Counted from the first letter of the stretch, positions 1-6,615 are shown. The stretch is DNA of 6,995 bases from Xanthobacteraceae bacterium (GCA_030039655.1 JASHVC010000419.1:1-6995); one strand, 5' to 3'. Program-made: numbers and translations. Notes: a model not told the origin generated them from the sequence alone.

Positions 1-1
1 T

Positions 2-673
2 CTGATCGGCAAGGACGCCATCGTGATCCGCGAAGGCATGCAGGTAACCGAGTTTCGCGACGGCATTCTGCCCTGGGCGCTGCAACACAATGTCGCGATC
101 TGTTTCGACGAGTACGACGCCGGCCGCCCCGACGTGATGTTCGTGATCCAGCGCGTTCTGGAATCCTCCGGCCGGCTGACGCTGCTCGACCAGAACAAGG
201 TCATTAAGCCGCACCCGTCGTTCCGCTTGTTTGCCACCGCCAATACGGTTGGCCTCGGCGACACATCGGGCCTCTATCACGGCACCCAGCAGATCAATCA
301 GGGACAGATGGACCGCTGGTCTATCGTCACCACGCTCAACTATCTGCCGCACGACAACGAAGTCGACATCGTGCTCGCCAAGGCCAAGCACTACCGTAAC
401 ACCGAGGGCCGCGACATCGTCGGCAAGATGGTGCGGGTCGCCGACCTCACCCGCAACGCCTTCATGAACGGCGACATCTCGACGGTCATGAGCCCGCGTA
501 CGGTCATCACTTGGGCGGAGAACGCGGAAATCTTCGGCGACATCGGCTTTGCCTTCCGGCTTACCTTCGTCAACAAGTGCGACGAACTGGAGCGACCGCT
601 GGTGGCCGAGTTCTATCAGCGCTGCTTCGGACAGGAATTGCCGGAAAGTGCGGTGAACGTCGCTCTGAGCTAG
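2..673 (+). CDS. cobS: Aerobic cobaltochelatase subunit CobS, 5'-truncated by the window edge
   Basis: CobS is the AAA+ ATPase subunit of the cytoplasmic aerobic cobaltochelatase. With CobT and CobN it drives ATP-dependent insertion of Co2+ into hydrogenobyrinic acid a,c-diamide in cobalamin synthesis. The frame is open to the left edge (reads [15 protein letters not shown]), so the GTG at 23 is internal and not the start. About 223 C-terminal residues are visible of a family length near 330; the Walker A part is missing. Visible motifs are Walker B AICFDEYD (Asp-Glu at nt 107-112), the sensor-1-like stretch LFATANT, the family block [20 protein letters not shown] with its candidate arginine finger near nt 313-315, and the C-terminal [12 protein letters not shown] and [17 protein letters not shown] blocks. 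The reading frame is intact to the TAG stop. A GNAT gene starts 10 nt downstream and cobT follows it, so the three probably form one transcript. Confidence 0.96.
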   Translation: MIGKDAIVIREGMQVTEFRDGILPWALQHNVAICFDEYDAGRPDVMFVIQRVLESSGRLTLLDQNKVIKPHPSFRLFATANTVGLGDTSGLYHGTQQINQGQMDRWSIVTTLNYLPHDNEVDIVLAKAKHYRNTEGRDIVGKMVRVADLTRNAFMNGDISTVMSPRTVITWAENAEIFGDIGFAFRLTFVNKCDELERPLVAEFYQRCFGQELPESAVNVALS

Positions 674-683
674 GCCGCGCCGA

Positions 684-1094
684 ATGCCCGCGCCGCAAGT
701 CGAGAAAGTGCTCGGTCCTGCGAAGCGCGAACTCTTCAAGGCGATGCGGGCTTACAACAAAGTAGCGGCTGGAGAATCCGACTATCGCACCTTGGCGCTG
801 ACGATCCGCGATAAGGGCAAGATCGTCGGCGGATTGGTCGGCGAGACTTACTGGGGGTGGATGTATGTCAATGTGCTGTGGGTGGCCGAACAGCATCGCG
901 GCAAAGGCTACGGCCAGTCTCTGCTGCACAAGGCTGAAACGGAGGCGCGCAAGCGCGGCGTACGCAACGTGTTTCTCGACAGCTTCAGCTTTCAGGCGCC
1001 AAAGTTCTACGCCAAGCTCGGCTATCGGGAGTACGGACAGCTGAAGGAATTTCCCAAGGGTCACTCCCGCCATTCGATGACGAAAGCCCTGTGA
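684..1094 (+). CDS. GNAT-family N-acetyltransferase between cobS and cobT
   Basis: This is a 136-residue single-domain GNAT protein, predicted to transfer an acetyl group from acetyl-CoA to an amine; the substrate cannot be read from the sequence. Motif A, the acetyl-CoA pyrophosphate-binding loop, is visible as [15 protein letters not shown] (about residues 67-81, core R72-G-K-G-Y-G77). The C-terminal motif B region is [16 protein letters not shown] (about 103-118), with the tyrosine typical of the family. The length is at the short end of the family but the fold looks complete. The ATG at 684 lies 10 nt after the cobS stop with only a weak ribosome-binding site, so translation is probably coupled to cobS. 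The TGA stop overlaps the cobT ATG (TGATG at 1092-1096). The family call is firm. A role in cobalamin synthesis or in modifying the chelatase is inferred only from position. Confidence 0.88.
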   Translation: MPAPQVEKVLGPAKRELFKAMRAYNKVAAGESDYRTLALTIRDKGKIVGGLVGETYWGWMYVNVLWVAEQHRGKGYGQSLLHKAETEARKRGVRNVFLDSFSFQAPKFYAKLGYREYGQLKEFPKGHSRHSMTKAL

Positions 1095-2992
1095 TGTCCT
1101 CCAACATCAAGCCCAAAACTCCCACCAAGGACGCGCCGACCGAACCGTTCAAGCGTGCCGTGGGCGTTTGCCTGCGCGCGATCGCCGGCAAGGGCGATCT
1201 CGAAGTTTCGTTCGCCGCCGAACGGCCGGGGCTCGCCGGCGGCAAGGCGCGGCTGCCGGAGCCGCCGCGGCGGCTCAACGAGCGCGAAGCTTCGATCGTG
1301 CGCGGTCATGCGGATTCGATTGCGCTACGGATCGCCTGTCACGATCCCGCGGTGCACCGCAAGCTCGCACCCGGTGGGCAGCAGGCGCGCGCCGTCTTTG
1401 AAGCTGTCGAACAGGCTCGCGTCGAGGCGATCGGCTCGCGCCGCATGGGCGGGGTCGCTAAAAATCTCGCCGCCATGCTCGACGACCGTTTTCACCGCGG
1501 CAAGTTCGACGAAATCACCGACCGCGCCGACGCACCGATCGAAGACGCGCTGGCGATGCTCGTACGCGAAAGGCTCACCGGCGAAGCGCCGCCGACGGCC
1601 GCAAAAAAACTCGTCGACCTGTGGAGGCCGCTGATTGAGGAACGCGCCGGCAAGAATCTCGACCGGCTCGAACGGGTGCTCAACGATCAGCGGCGGTTCG
1701 GCGACGTGGTGCACGACCTGCTCGATTGCCTCGACATGGGGGAGGACCGCTCGAGCGAGGCCGACGACGAGGAAGGCGAAGACGGCGAGGAAGAAAACCG
1801 TAAGGACGAGCAGGGTCAGGACGGCGACGCTTCCGACTCCGCAGAGTCCGAGCGAATGAGCATGGAGGCCGAAGCTTCGGCCGAGGAATTGCCCGACAGT
1901 TCCTCGGAGGCGGTGGATGCGCCGGCCGCCGACATGTCCGACGACGCCGAGATGGGCGACTCGGAAACCGCCGCCGAACCGTGGCGTCCGCGCAATCATC
2001 GCAACGAACCACGTGGGCCAGACTACCGGCCGTTCACTGCGAGGTTCGACGAAGTCGTGGGCGCCGAGGATTTGTGCGAGGCCGAAGAGCTCGACCGCCT
2101 GCGCGGTTATCTCGACAAACAGCTTTCGCATCTGCAGGGCGTGGTCGCGCGGCTGGCCAATCGTTTGCAGCGGCTGTTGCTCGCGCAGCAAAACCGCGCC
2201 TGGGAATTCGACCTTGAGGAAGGCTTGCTTGATCCGGCGCGGTTGCCGCGCGTGATCGTCGATCCGCTGCACCCGCTATCGTTCAAGCGCGAGAAGGACA
2301 CCGACTTCCGCGACACGGTGGTGACGCTACTGCTCGACAATTCCGGCTCCATGCGTGGCCGCCCGATTACAGTGGCGGCCACGTGCGCCGATATTCTCGC
2401 GCGCACACTGGAGCGCTGTGGCGTCAAAGTGGAAATTCTCGGCTTCACCACACGGGCCTGGAAAGGTGGCCAGTCGCGCGAGGCTTGGCTTGCCCAGGGC
2501 AAGCCGGCCAATCCCGGCCGCCTCAACGATCTGCGCCACATCATCTACAAGGCGGCCGACGCGCCGTGGCGGCGCGCGCGCAAGAATCTCGGCTTGATGA
2601 TGCGCGAGGGTCTACTAAAGGAAAACATCGACGGCGAGGCGCTCGACTGGGCCCACAAGCGGCTCTTGGCGCGGACCGAGACGCGCAAGATCCTGATGAT
2701 GATTTCCGACGGCGCGCCGGTCGACGATTCGACGCTGTCGGTCAATCCCGGCAATTATCTGGAGCGCCACCTGCGCTGGGTCATCGAGGACATCGAGACT
2801 CGCTCGCCGGTCGAACTGATTGCCATCGGCATCGGCCACGACGTGACGCGCTACTACCGCCGCGCCGTCACCATCGTGGACGCCGAGGAGCTGGGTGGCG
2901 TCATGACGGAAAAACTCGCCGAGCTGTTCGAAGAACACCCGACCGAAGAGCGCGTCGTGCGCCCAGCCCGGCCGCGCCGCCTGCATTCCTGA
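1094..2992 (+). CDS. cobT: Aerobic cobaltochelatase subunit CobT
   Basis: CobT partners the CobS AAA+ ring in the CobNST cobaltochelatase, as the Mg-chelatase D-type subunit does with its ATPase partner. The protein is 632 residues, normal for the family. It has an N-terminal helical CobT domain (about 1-210), a highly acidic low-complexity linker (about 215-296, rich in Glu/Asp, with runs such as [18 protein letters not shown]), and a C-terminal von Willebrand A domain (about 400-620). The MIDAS metal-site motif is intact as LLLDNSGSM (D415, S417, S419), and a second family motif, MISDGAP, sits near 536-542. I chose ATG 1094 over the in-frame GTG at 1091 because ATG 1094 forms a TGATG stop-start overlap with the GNAT gene, typical of translational coupling. 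The coding frame is open throughout. No convincing terminator follows; the next 200 bases carry the nasT promoter. Confidence 0.97.
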   Translation: MSSNIKPKTPTKDAPTEPFKRAVGVCLRAIAGKGDLEVSFAAERPGLAGGKARLPEPPRRLNEREASIVRGHADSIALRIACHDPAVHRKLAPGGQQARAVFEAVEQARVEAIGSRRMGGVAKNLAAMLDDRFHRGKFDEITDRADAPIEDALAMLVRERLTGEAPPTAAKKLVDLWRPLIEERAGKNLDRLERVLNDQRRFGDVVHDLLDCLDMGEDRSSEADDEEGEDGEEENRKDEQGQDGDASDSAESERMSMEAEASAEELPDSSSEAVDAPAADMSDDAEMGDSETAAEPWRPRNHRNEPRGPDYRPFTARFDEVVGAEDLCEAEELDRLRGYLDKQLSHLQGVVARLANRLQRLLLAQQNRAWEFDLEEGLLDPARLPRVIVDPLHPLSFKREKDTDFRDTVVTLLLDNSGSMRGRPITVAATCADILARTLERCGVKVEILGFTTRAWKGGQSREAWLAQGKPANPGRLNDLRHIIYKAADAPWRRARKNLGLMMREGLLKENIDGEALDWAHKRLLARTETRKILMMISDGAPVDDSTLSVNPGNYLERHLRWVIEDIETRSPVELIAIGIGHDVTRYYRRAVTIVDAEELGGVMTEKLAELFEEHPTEERVVRPARPRRLHS

Positions 2993-3193
2993 GCGCTAGA
3001 CTAGGATCGCCGCATCCGTGTGGTTTCGACCGCCCGGCCAGCGGCCACGCGCGTCATTATCCCTTCATATGGCTGGAACGGCTCTTGCATGGATGGCCCC
3101 TAGGTTGTGGCTCTGGGCGTCCCAGGGCGCTGCAAACTGCAAAGAGCGGGACTGGTGAGCAGCACGGGACGGACCCAACGCGGGCCGGCTGGA
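2993..3193 (+). other. cobT-nasT intergenic region and nasT leader
   Basis: About 200 bases lack a convincing gene. They hold a sigma-54 promoter (3073-3089) and, downstream of it, a short perfect inverted repeat CTGGG-CGT-CCCAG (3113-3125) in the predicted nasT 5' leader. I see no T-tract terminator for the cob genes here. The nasT frame stays open back to GTG codons at 3107 and 3155, but those codons add residues that do not resemble the NasT family. Confidence 0.6.
3073..3089 (+). promoter_or_regulatory. Sigma-54 (RpoN) -24/-12 promoter of nasT-nasS
   Basis: CTGGAACGGCTCTTGCA matches the sigma-54 consensus YTGGCACGRNNNTTGCW at every fixed position except one (A for C after GG). The -24 GG (3075-3076) and the -12 GC (3087-3088) are exactly 10 bases apart, which places the start of transcription near 3100, about 94 bases before the favoured nasT ATG. 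Nitrogen-assimilation genes in this group are commonly driven by NtrC with sigma-54, so nitrogen control of nasTS is the natural reading. No clear NtrC enhancer was recognised upstream; one may lie within the cobT 3' end. Confidence 0.72.
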
Positions 3194-3799
3194 ATGCAGA
3201 TGCTCTGCGCGCGCACCGACAGCGCGCTCAAGATCGTCATCGTCGACGAAAGCCCGCTCCGCGCAGCTATCCTTGCCGACGGATTGCGGGAGGCCGGCTA
3301 CACAGACGTCGTTCGCATTGAAGAAACCACCAAGCTGCTGGCCCGGATATACACGCTCGACCCCGATGTCATCCTCATCGACCTGGAAAATCCGAGCCGC
3401 GATGTGCTGGCGCAGATGTTCCAGGTGAGCCGCGCCGTGAAGCGGCCGGTGGCCATGTTCGTCGATCAGAGCGACACCGCCGCTATCGAGGCCGCCGTTG
3501 ACGCCGGCGTCTCCGCCTACATCGTCGGCGACCTCAAGAAAGAGCGCATCAAAAGCATCCTCGATTTATGCATCTCGCGATTTAACGCATTTGCGCGCCT
3601 GCAGGAGGAACTCGAAACCACGCGCAACGCGCTCAGCGAGCGCAAGGTCATCGATCGCGCCAAAGGCATTCTGATGAAAGCCAAGAATATTAGTGAAGAA
3701 CAGGCCTACGCGTTGTTGCGTAAGACGGCGATGAACGAGAACAAGAAAATTGCTGACGTGGCGCAATCAATCGTCACTGCGGCGGAGCTGCTGAAATGA
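3194..3799 (+). CDS. nasT: NasT, ANTAR-domain response regulator and transcription antiterminator
   Basis: NasT is a cytoplasmic RNA-binding protein. In characterised systems it is held inactive by NasS and, when freed by nitrate or nitrite, binds paired hexaloop hairpins in mRNA leaders and prevents termination. Counting from ATG 3194 (201 residues), a receiver domain covers about 11-125, with acidic D18 in IVIVDES, the phospho-acceptor position D63 in VILIDLE, and lysine in GDLKKE (115/116). A helical linker (about 125-147) leads to the ANTAR domain (about 147-200), with the family block ERKVIDRAKGILMKAKN followed by SEEQAYALLRKTAM. The start is uncertain: ATG 3200 is close by, and GTG 3155 or 3107 would add 13 or 29 unconserved residues; none has a strong ribosome-binding site. 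The stop overlaps nasS by ATGA (3796-3799), so NasT and NasS are co-translated. A sigma-54 promoter lies upstream. Confidence 0.95.
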   Translation: MQMLCARTDSALKIVIVDESPLRAAILADGLREAGYTDVVRIEETTKLLARIYTLDPDVILIDLENPSRDVLAQMFQVSRAVKRPVAMFVDQSDTAAIEAAVDAGVSAYIVGDLKKERIKSILDLCISRFNAFARLQEELETTRNALSERKVIDRAKGILMKAKNISEEQAYALLRKTAMNENKKIADVAQSIVTAAELLK

Positions 3800-4968
3800 C
3801 CGAAGACCGGTTGCGCATCGGTTACATCCCCCTGACCGATGCGGCCGCACTGATTATTGCGGTCGACAAGAACTTCGCCGGCAAGGAAGGCTTGGCGATC
3901 GAACTGGTGCGCGAAGTGTCCTGGTCGAACGTGCGTGACAAGCTCAACATCGGGCTCTTTGATGCGGCCCACCTGCTGGCGCCGCTCGCCATCGCTTCGA
4001 ACCTCGGCATCGGGCACGTCAGGGTGTCGCTCTGCGCTCCGTTCGTGCTCGGTCTCAACGGCAACGCCATAACAGTGTCACGCAATCTCTACGACGTGCT
4101 CACGCTGGCTGCAGACGGTGATCTTGGCGACCCCAGGGTTTCGGCCAACGCGCTCGCCCGCGTCGTTGCCGAGCGGCGGAGGCGCAACGCCGAGCCGCTC
4201 ACCTTCGGCATGACGTTTCCATTCTCCACCCACAACTATCAGCTTCGCTTCTGGATGGCAGCAGGCGGCGTCGATCCGGACGAGGATGTGAGACTCGTCG
4301 TGCTGCCTCCGCCCTACATGGTCGAAAGCCTGGGCAATCGTCACGTCGATGGCTTCTGCGTCGGCGCGCCGTGGAATTCGGTTGCGGTAGAACTCGGCGT
4401 GGGACGCATCCTTCACCTCGGGAGGGACATCTTTGCCCGCGCCCCCGAAAAGGTTCTCGCCATGCACGCGGCATGGCCCACGGATCGAGTCGACGTTTTG
4501 CGACGGCTGTTGCGCGCACTTGATCATGCCGTCCAATTCATTGCCGATCCCGTCAACCTCGACGAAGTTGCGTCATTGCTCGCCGCTCCGGGTCGCCTCG
4601 ATGTCCCGCCGGAGCTCATCCATGGGAACCTAGCCGGACAGCTGCGACTTGCGCGAGGCGCCGCGCTACGCGCTGCCCCTGACTATATTTTGATCGGCGG
4701 CGATGGCGCGGCGCGCCCGGACCCAAACCATGCCGCGTGGCTGTACGCACAAATGGTGCGTTGGGATCAGGCACAGCTGTCGCCCGAGCTTCTGGCCAAC
4801 GCCGAGGCTTGCTTCCGTCCCGATCTTTATGACGCCACGTTGGGCGCGAGCGCACGCACGCCGTGCACGCCCGCGGACGGTATTGGCGCTTTTGTTGGAC
4901 CCAAGTTTGATCCCGAGAACATTGCTGGGTACCTCGCGGCTTTCAGATGCCCCCAGCAAAATTCCTGA
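3796..4968 (+). CDS. nasS: NasS, cytoplasmic nitrate/nitrite sensor of the NrtA/CmpA family
   Basis: NasS is a soluble sensor that sequesters NasT in the absence of nitrate or nitrite and releases it when ligand binds. The 390-residue protein belongs to the NrtA/CmpA periplasmic-binding family but begins directly with the mature fold (MTEDRLRIGYIPLTDAAAL). It has no signal peptide, so it should stay in the cytoplasm. Aligned by eye to the nrtA product encoded downstream, candidate ligand positions are W43 (SWSNVRD), N90 (LNGN; Gln in NrtA), H146 (FSTHNY) and K219 (APEK). Shared family blocks include RFWMAAGGVDPDEDV and GFCVGAPWN. The ATG overlaps the nasT stop by four bases. Immediate linkage to an ANTAR regulator and absence of a signal peptide separate NasS from a transport protein. 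Specificity for nitrate versus nitrite cannot be read from the sequence. Confidence 0.94.
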   Translation: MTEDRLRIGYIPLTDAAALIIAVDKNFAGKEGLAIELVREVSWSNVRDKLNIGLFDAAHLLAPLAIASNLGIGHVRVSLCAPFVLGLNGNAITVSRNLYDVLTLAADGDLGDPRVSANALARVVAERRRRNAEPLTFGMTFPFSTHNYQLRFWMAAGGVDPDEDVRLVVLPPPYMVESLGNRHVDGFCVGAPWNSVAVELGVGRILHLGRDIFARAPEKVLAMHAAWPTDRVDVLRRLLRALDHAVQFIADPVNLDEVASLLAAPGRLDVPPELIHGNLAGQLRLARGAALRAAPDYILIGGDGAARPDPNHAAWLYAQMVRWDQAQLSPELLANAEACFRPDLYDATLGASARTPCTPADGIGAFVGPKFDPENIAGYLAAFRCPQQNS

Positions 4969-5095
4969 ATTTGAGCTGCTGCGGTGCACAAATTTTCCTC
5001 ATGGTGCGGCCTCGATAAGCATGGAGCGGGCGACTCCGATTCTCCCGTTCGCAGTTAATGGCTTGAAGTCCTTATCATTTTTTTTAGCTTCACCG

Positions 5096-5112
5096 TTGGC
5101 ATGAAGCTTGAA
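5096..5112 (+). promoter_or_regulatory. Sigma-54 (RpoN) -24/-12 promoter of the nrtA operon
   Basis: TTGGCATGAAGCTTGAA matches YTGGCACGRNNNTTGCW with two mismatches (T for C at 5102, A for C at 5111). The -24 GG (5098-5099) and -12 G (5110) keep the exact 10-base spacing. The predicted start of transcription is near G5123, giving a leader of about 175 bases that begins just before the attenuator structures. The mismatch in the -12 GC makes it weaker on paper than the nasT promoter. It overlaps an inverted repeat (AGCTTCA 5086-5092 with TGAAGCT 5102-5108), which would lie largely upstream of the transcript. Confidence 0.6.
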
Positions 5113-5153
5113 TTGGTAGTTCGACGCGGCGCCACACGTGCGGGGCCGCAAGC

Positions 5154-5186
5154 TCCAATGATGGACCGACAGCAGCGCCGCTGTCG
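5154..5186 (+). promoter_or_regulatory. ANTAR (NasT) RNA target: two adjacent hexaloop hairpins in the nrtA leader
   Basis: Hairpin P1 is TCC-AATGAT-GGA (stem 5154-5156 with 5163-5165, loop 5157-5162). Its stem is short; a C-C mismatch followed by a G5152-C5167 pair could extend it. Hairpin P2 is a perfect 7-bp stem CGACAGC/GCTGTCG (5167-5173 with 5180-5186) around loop AGCGCC (5174-5179). Both loops are six bases with A at position 1 and G at position 4, the known signature of RNAs bound by ANTAR proteins such as NasT and EutV. P2 shares bases 5174-5186 with the downstream terminator, so the two structures exclude each other. A gene for an ANTAR protein, nasT, lies about 1.4 kb upstream, and nitrate-uptake genes follow. 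The weak P1 stem is the main doubt. Confidence 0.8.
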
Positions 5187-5238
5187 CGGTTGAGCGCCTC
5201 ATGGTCGCTCCGGCCGCGGGCGGCGCTTTGACTTTTTG
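5174..5238 (+). terminator. Regulated intrinsic terminator (attenuator) in the nrtA leader
   Basis: The 5' arm AGCGCCGC (5174-5181) pairs perfectly with GCGGCGCT (5220-5227). Inside it CGCGG (5185-5189) pairs with CCGCG (5214-5218), and GAGC (5192-5195) with GCTC (5207-5210). The T-rich tract TTTGACTTTTT (5227-5237) follows. The outer arm consists of the P2 hexaloop and the first bases of its 3' stem, so NasT binding at P2 would dismantle this hairpin. A shorter alternative uses a second AGCGCC copy (5193-5198) with GGCGCT (5222-5227); it would not compete directly with P2. The tract is interrupted by GAC, so termination efficiency is uncertain. Confidence 0.72.
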
Positions 5239-5285
5239 ATCCGCACTAGCAAGGGCCGACCGATGGGCGGTCCGGAGAAAGCAGC

Positions 5286-5291
5286 GAAGGG
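5286..5291 (+). promoter_or_regulatory. Ribosome-binding site that decides the nrtA start
   Basis: GAAGGG ends 7 bases before ATG 5299. The other in-frame candidates are the TTG at 5236, which overlaps the terminator T-tract, and the ATG at 5263, which lies in a hairpin loop with no Shine-Dalgarno sequence. The Tat signal begins right after ATG 5299, which also favours this start. Confidence 0.7.
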
Positions 5292-5298
5292 CAAGACG

Positions 5299-6615
5299 AT
5301 GAGCAGCAAAATTGGAAGCACGCGAAGCCTAAACCGCCGCACGTTCCTGAAAGCGAGCGCCGCAACCGCCACGCTGTTCAGTGCGCTGAACGCGGAGTTT
5401 CCGTTCGGTGCGAACGTTGCTCAAGCCGCCGGCCCTGAGGTCACCAAAGCCAATCTCGGCTTCATCGCGCTGACCGACGCCGCGCCGCTCTTCGTCGCAA
5501 AGGAAAAAGGGATTTTTGCGAAATACGGAATGCCCGACGTCGAGGTGCAGAAGCAGGCATCGTGGGGCGCGACCCGTGACAACCTCGTTCTGGGGTCCGA
5601 GGGCAATGGCATCGACGGCGCGCACATTCTCACGCCCATGCCGTATCTCATCAGCTCCGGAAAGGTGACGCCCAACAATACGCCGACGCCGATGTACATC
5701 CTGGCGCGGCTCAACCTTAACGGTCAATGCATCTCGATTGCGAAGGAATATGCCGATCTGAAGATCGGCACCGATGCCGGGCCTCTGAAAGAAGTTTTTG
5801 CGAAGAAAAAAGCCGCCGGAAAGGAAGTGAAGGTCGCCATGACCTTCCCGGGCGGCACGCACGATCTTTGGATCCGCTATTGGCTCGCCGCCGGGGGCAT
5901 CGACCCCGATAAGGATGTCGAAACCATCGTAGTGCCACCGGCGCAAATGGTTGCGAACATGAAAACGGGCACCATGGACGCGTTCTGTGTCTGCGAGCCG
6001 TGGAACCTGCAGCTCATCCATCAGGACATCGGCTACACCGGGCTGACCACAGGAGAACTGTGGTCGAAGCATCCGGAAAAATCCTTCGCCTTGCGCGCGG
6101 CGTATGTCGACAAATATCCGAACGCCACAATGGCCCTGCTGATGGCGGTGATGGAAGCACAGCAATGGTCCGAGAAGATGGAGAATCGCGCCGAAGTGGC
6201 CGCCATCTGCGCCAAGCGGCAGTGGATCAATTGTCCGGTCGAAGACGTCACCGACCGCATGGAAGGCAAATTCGATTACGGCATTCCCGGCAAGCTCGTC
6301 GAGCACAGCCCTTACATCATGCGCTACTGGGCGGACCAAGCCTCCTATCCGTTTCAGAGTCACGATCTCTGGTTCATCACCGAAGATATGCGCTGGGGCA
6401 AATACGAGGCCGGCTTCGACGCCAAATCGATCATCGGCAAGGTGAACCGCGAAGACCTGTGGCGCGAAGCCGCCAAGTCACTCTCGGTTGCCGCGTCCGA
6501 CATTCCGGCAACGAAATCGCGCGGCTCGGAAAAATTCTTCGACGGCAAGATCTTCGATCCTGACAACACGACGGCCTATCTGAAGAGCCTGTCGATCAAA
6601 CGCATGGACGCGTGA
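5299..6615 (+). CDS. nrtA: NrtA-type periplasmic nitrate-binding protein with Tat signal
   Basis: This is a solute-binding protein of the NrtA/CmpA/SsuA family, predicted to bind nitrate or nitrite in the periplasm. From ATG 5299 it has 438 residues. It starts with a twin-arginine signal, SLNRRTFLKASAATATL (RR at 13-14), a hydrophobic segment, and a likely cleavage site near AQAAG (41-45). The binding fold follows from GFIALTDAAPL. Positions matching those reported for cyanobacterial NrtA are present: W89 (ASWGATRD), Q143 (LNGQCIS), H188 (GGTHDLW) and K261 (HPEKSFALRAAYVDKYP). The lysine argues for an oxyanion ligand rather than CmpA-type bicarbonate. The gene sits behind a sigma-54 promoter and a NasT-type attenuator. 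The next gene encodes a NarK-type MFS transporter, not the usual ABC permease and ATPase, so its transport partner is not evident in this window. It resembles nasS closely enough to suggest an ancestral duplication. Confidence 0.93.
   Translation: MSSKIGSTRSLNRRTFLKASAATATLFSALNAEFPFGANVAQAAGPEVTKANLGFIALTDAAPLFVAKEKGIFAKYGMPDVEVQKQASWGATRDNLVLGSEGNGIDGAHILTPMPYLISSGKVTPNNTPTPMYILARLNLNGQCISIAKEYADLKIGTDAGPLKEVFAKKKAAGKEVKVAMTFPGGTHDLWIRYWLAAGGIDPDKDVETIVVPPAQMVANMKTGTMDAFCVCEPWNLQLIHQDIGYTGLTTGELWSKHPEKSFALRAAYVDKYPNATMALLMAVMEAQQWSEKMENRAEVAAICAKRQWINCPVEDVTDRMEGKFDYGIPGKLVEHSPYIMRYWADQASYPFQSHDLWFITEDMRWGKYEAGFDAKSIIGKVNREDLWREAAKSLSVAASDIPATKSRGSEKFFDGKIFDPDNTTAYLKSLSIKRMDA

Larger units (their letters stand above)
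4969..5298 (+). other. nasS-nrtA control region (enhancer side, sigma-54 promoter, attenuator leader)
   Basis: These 330 bases have no convincing gene. From left to right they hold: two GGTGC half-sites (4983-4987 and 5003-5007) that resemble NtrC half-sites; an AT-rich patch with eight T (5078-5085) overlapping an imperfect IHF-like sequence (TATCATTTTTTTT, from 5073); a sigma-54 promoter (5096-5112); a GC-rich hairpin GCGGC/GCCGC (5126-5130 with 5145-5149) at the predicted 5' end of the transcript; the double-hexaloop ANTAR target; an intrinsic terminator; a small hairpin GACCG-ATGGG-CGGTC (5258-5272); and the nrtA ribosome-binding site. The enhancer and IHF readings are weak; the promoter, hexaloops and terminator are the well-supported parts. 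Confidence 0.6.

Noticed and set aside
23..673. GTG at 23 as the cobS start
   Set aside because: The frame continues upstream with conserved CobS residues (LIGKDAI) to the window edge, and the Walker A half is missing, so this is a truncated gene.
1325..2272. Minus-strand open frame of 315 codons opposite cobT
   Set aside because: Same reason: a GC-rich shadow of cobT, including the acidic linker whose reverse reading gives an artificial hydrophobic stretch (Val/Leu/Phe-rich).
3209..3227. GCGCGC/GCGCGC hairpin with loop ACCGACA at the start of nasT as an ANTAR target
   Set aside because: The loop has A1 and G4 but seven bases, there is no partner hairpin or terminator, and the stem is a simple GC repeat within conserved coding sequence.
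2383..3321. Plus-strand frame of 312 codons overlapping the cobT 3' end and the nasT start
   Set aside because: The translation is Arg/Pro/His-rich without domain features, typical of an out-of-frame GC-rich reading, and it crosses two real genes and a promoter.
5078..5085. T8 tract after nasS as an intrinsic terminator
   Set aside because: No stable GC-rich hairpin directly precedes it on the plus strand; TGAAG/CTTCA pairings span the tract rather than precede it. It is better read as an AT-rich spacer before the sigma-54 promoter.
5086..5108. AGCTTCA/TGAAGCT inverted repeat as the first ANTAR hairpin
   Set aside because: Its loop is nine bases, not a hexaloop, and it overlaps the sigma-54 promoter, so it should lie upstream of the transcript. 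AATGAT at 5157-5162 fits the hexaloop rule better.
5126..5149. GCGGC/GCCGC hairpin as ANTAR hairpin P1
   Set aside because: No folding I tried gives a six-base loop with A1 and G4; the central CACGTG leaves an eight-base loop or mismatches. It may only stabilise the 5' end of the transcript.
5329..6363. Long open frame of 344 codons on the minus strand opposite nrtA
   Set aside because: It lies wholly inside a gene with strong family motifs, its translation has no recognisable domain, and GC-rich codon use in nrtA explains the lack of stops on the other strand.
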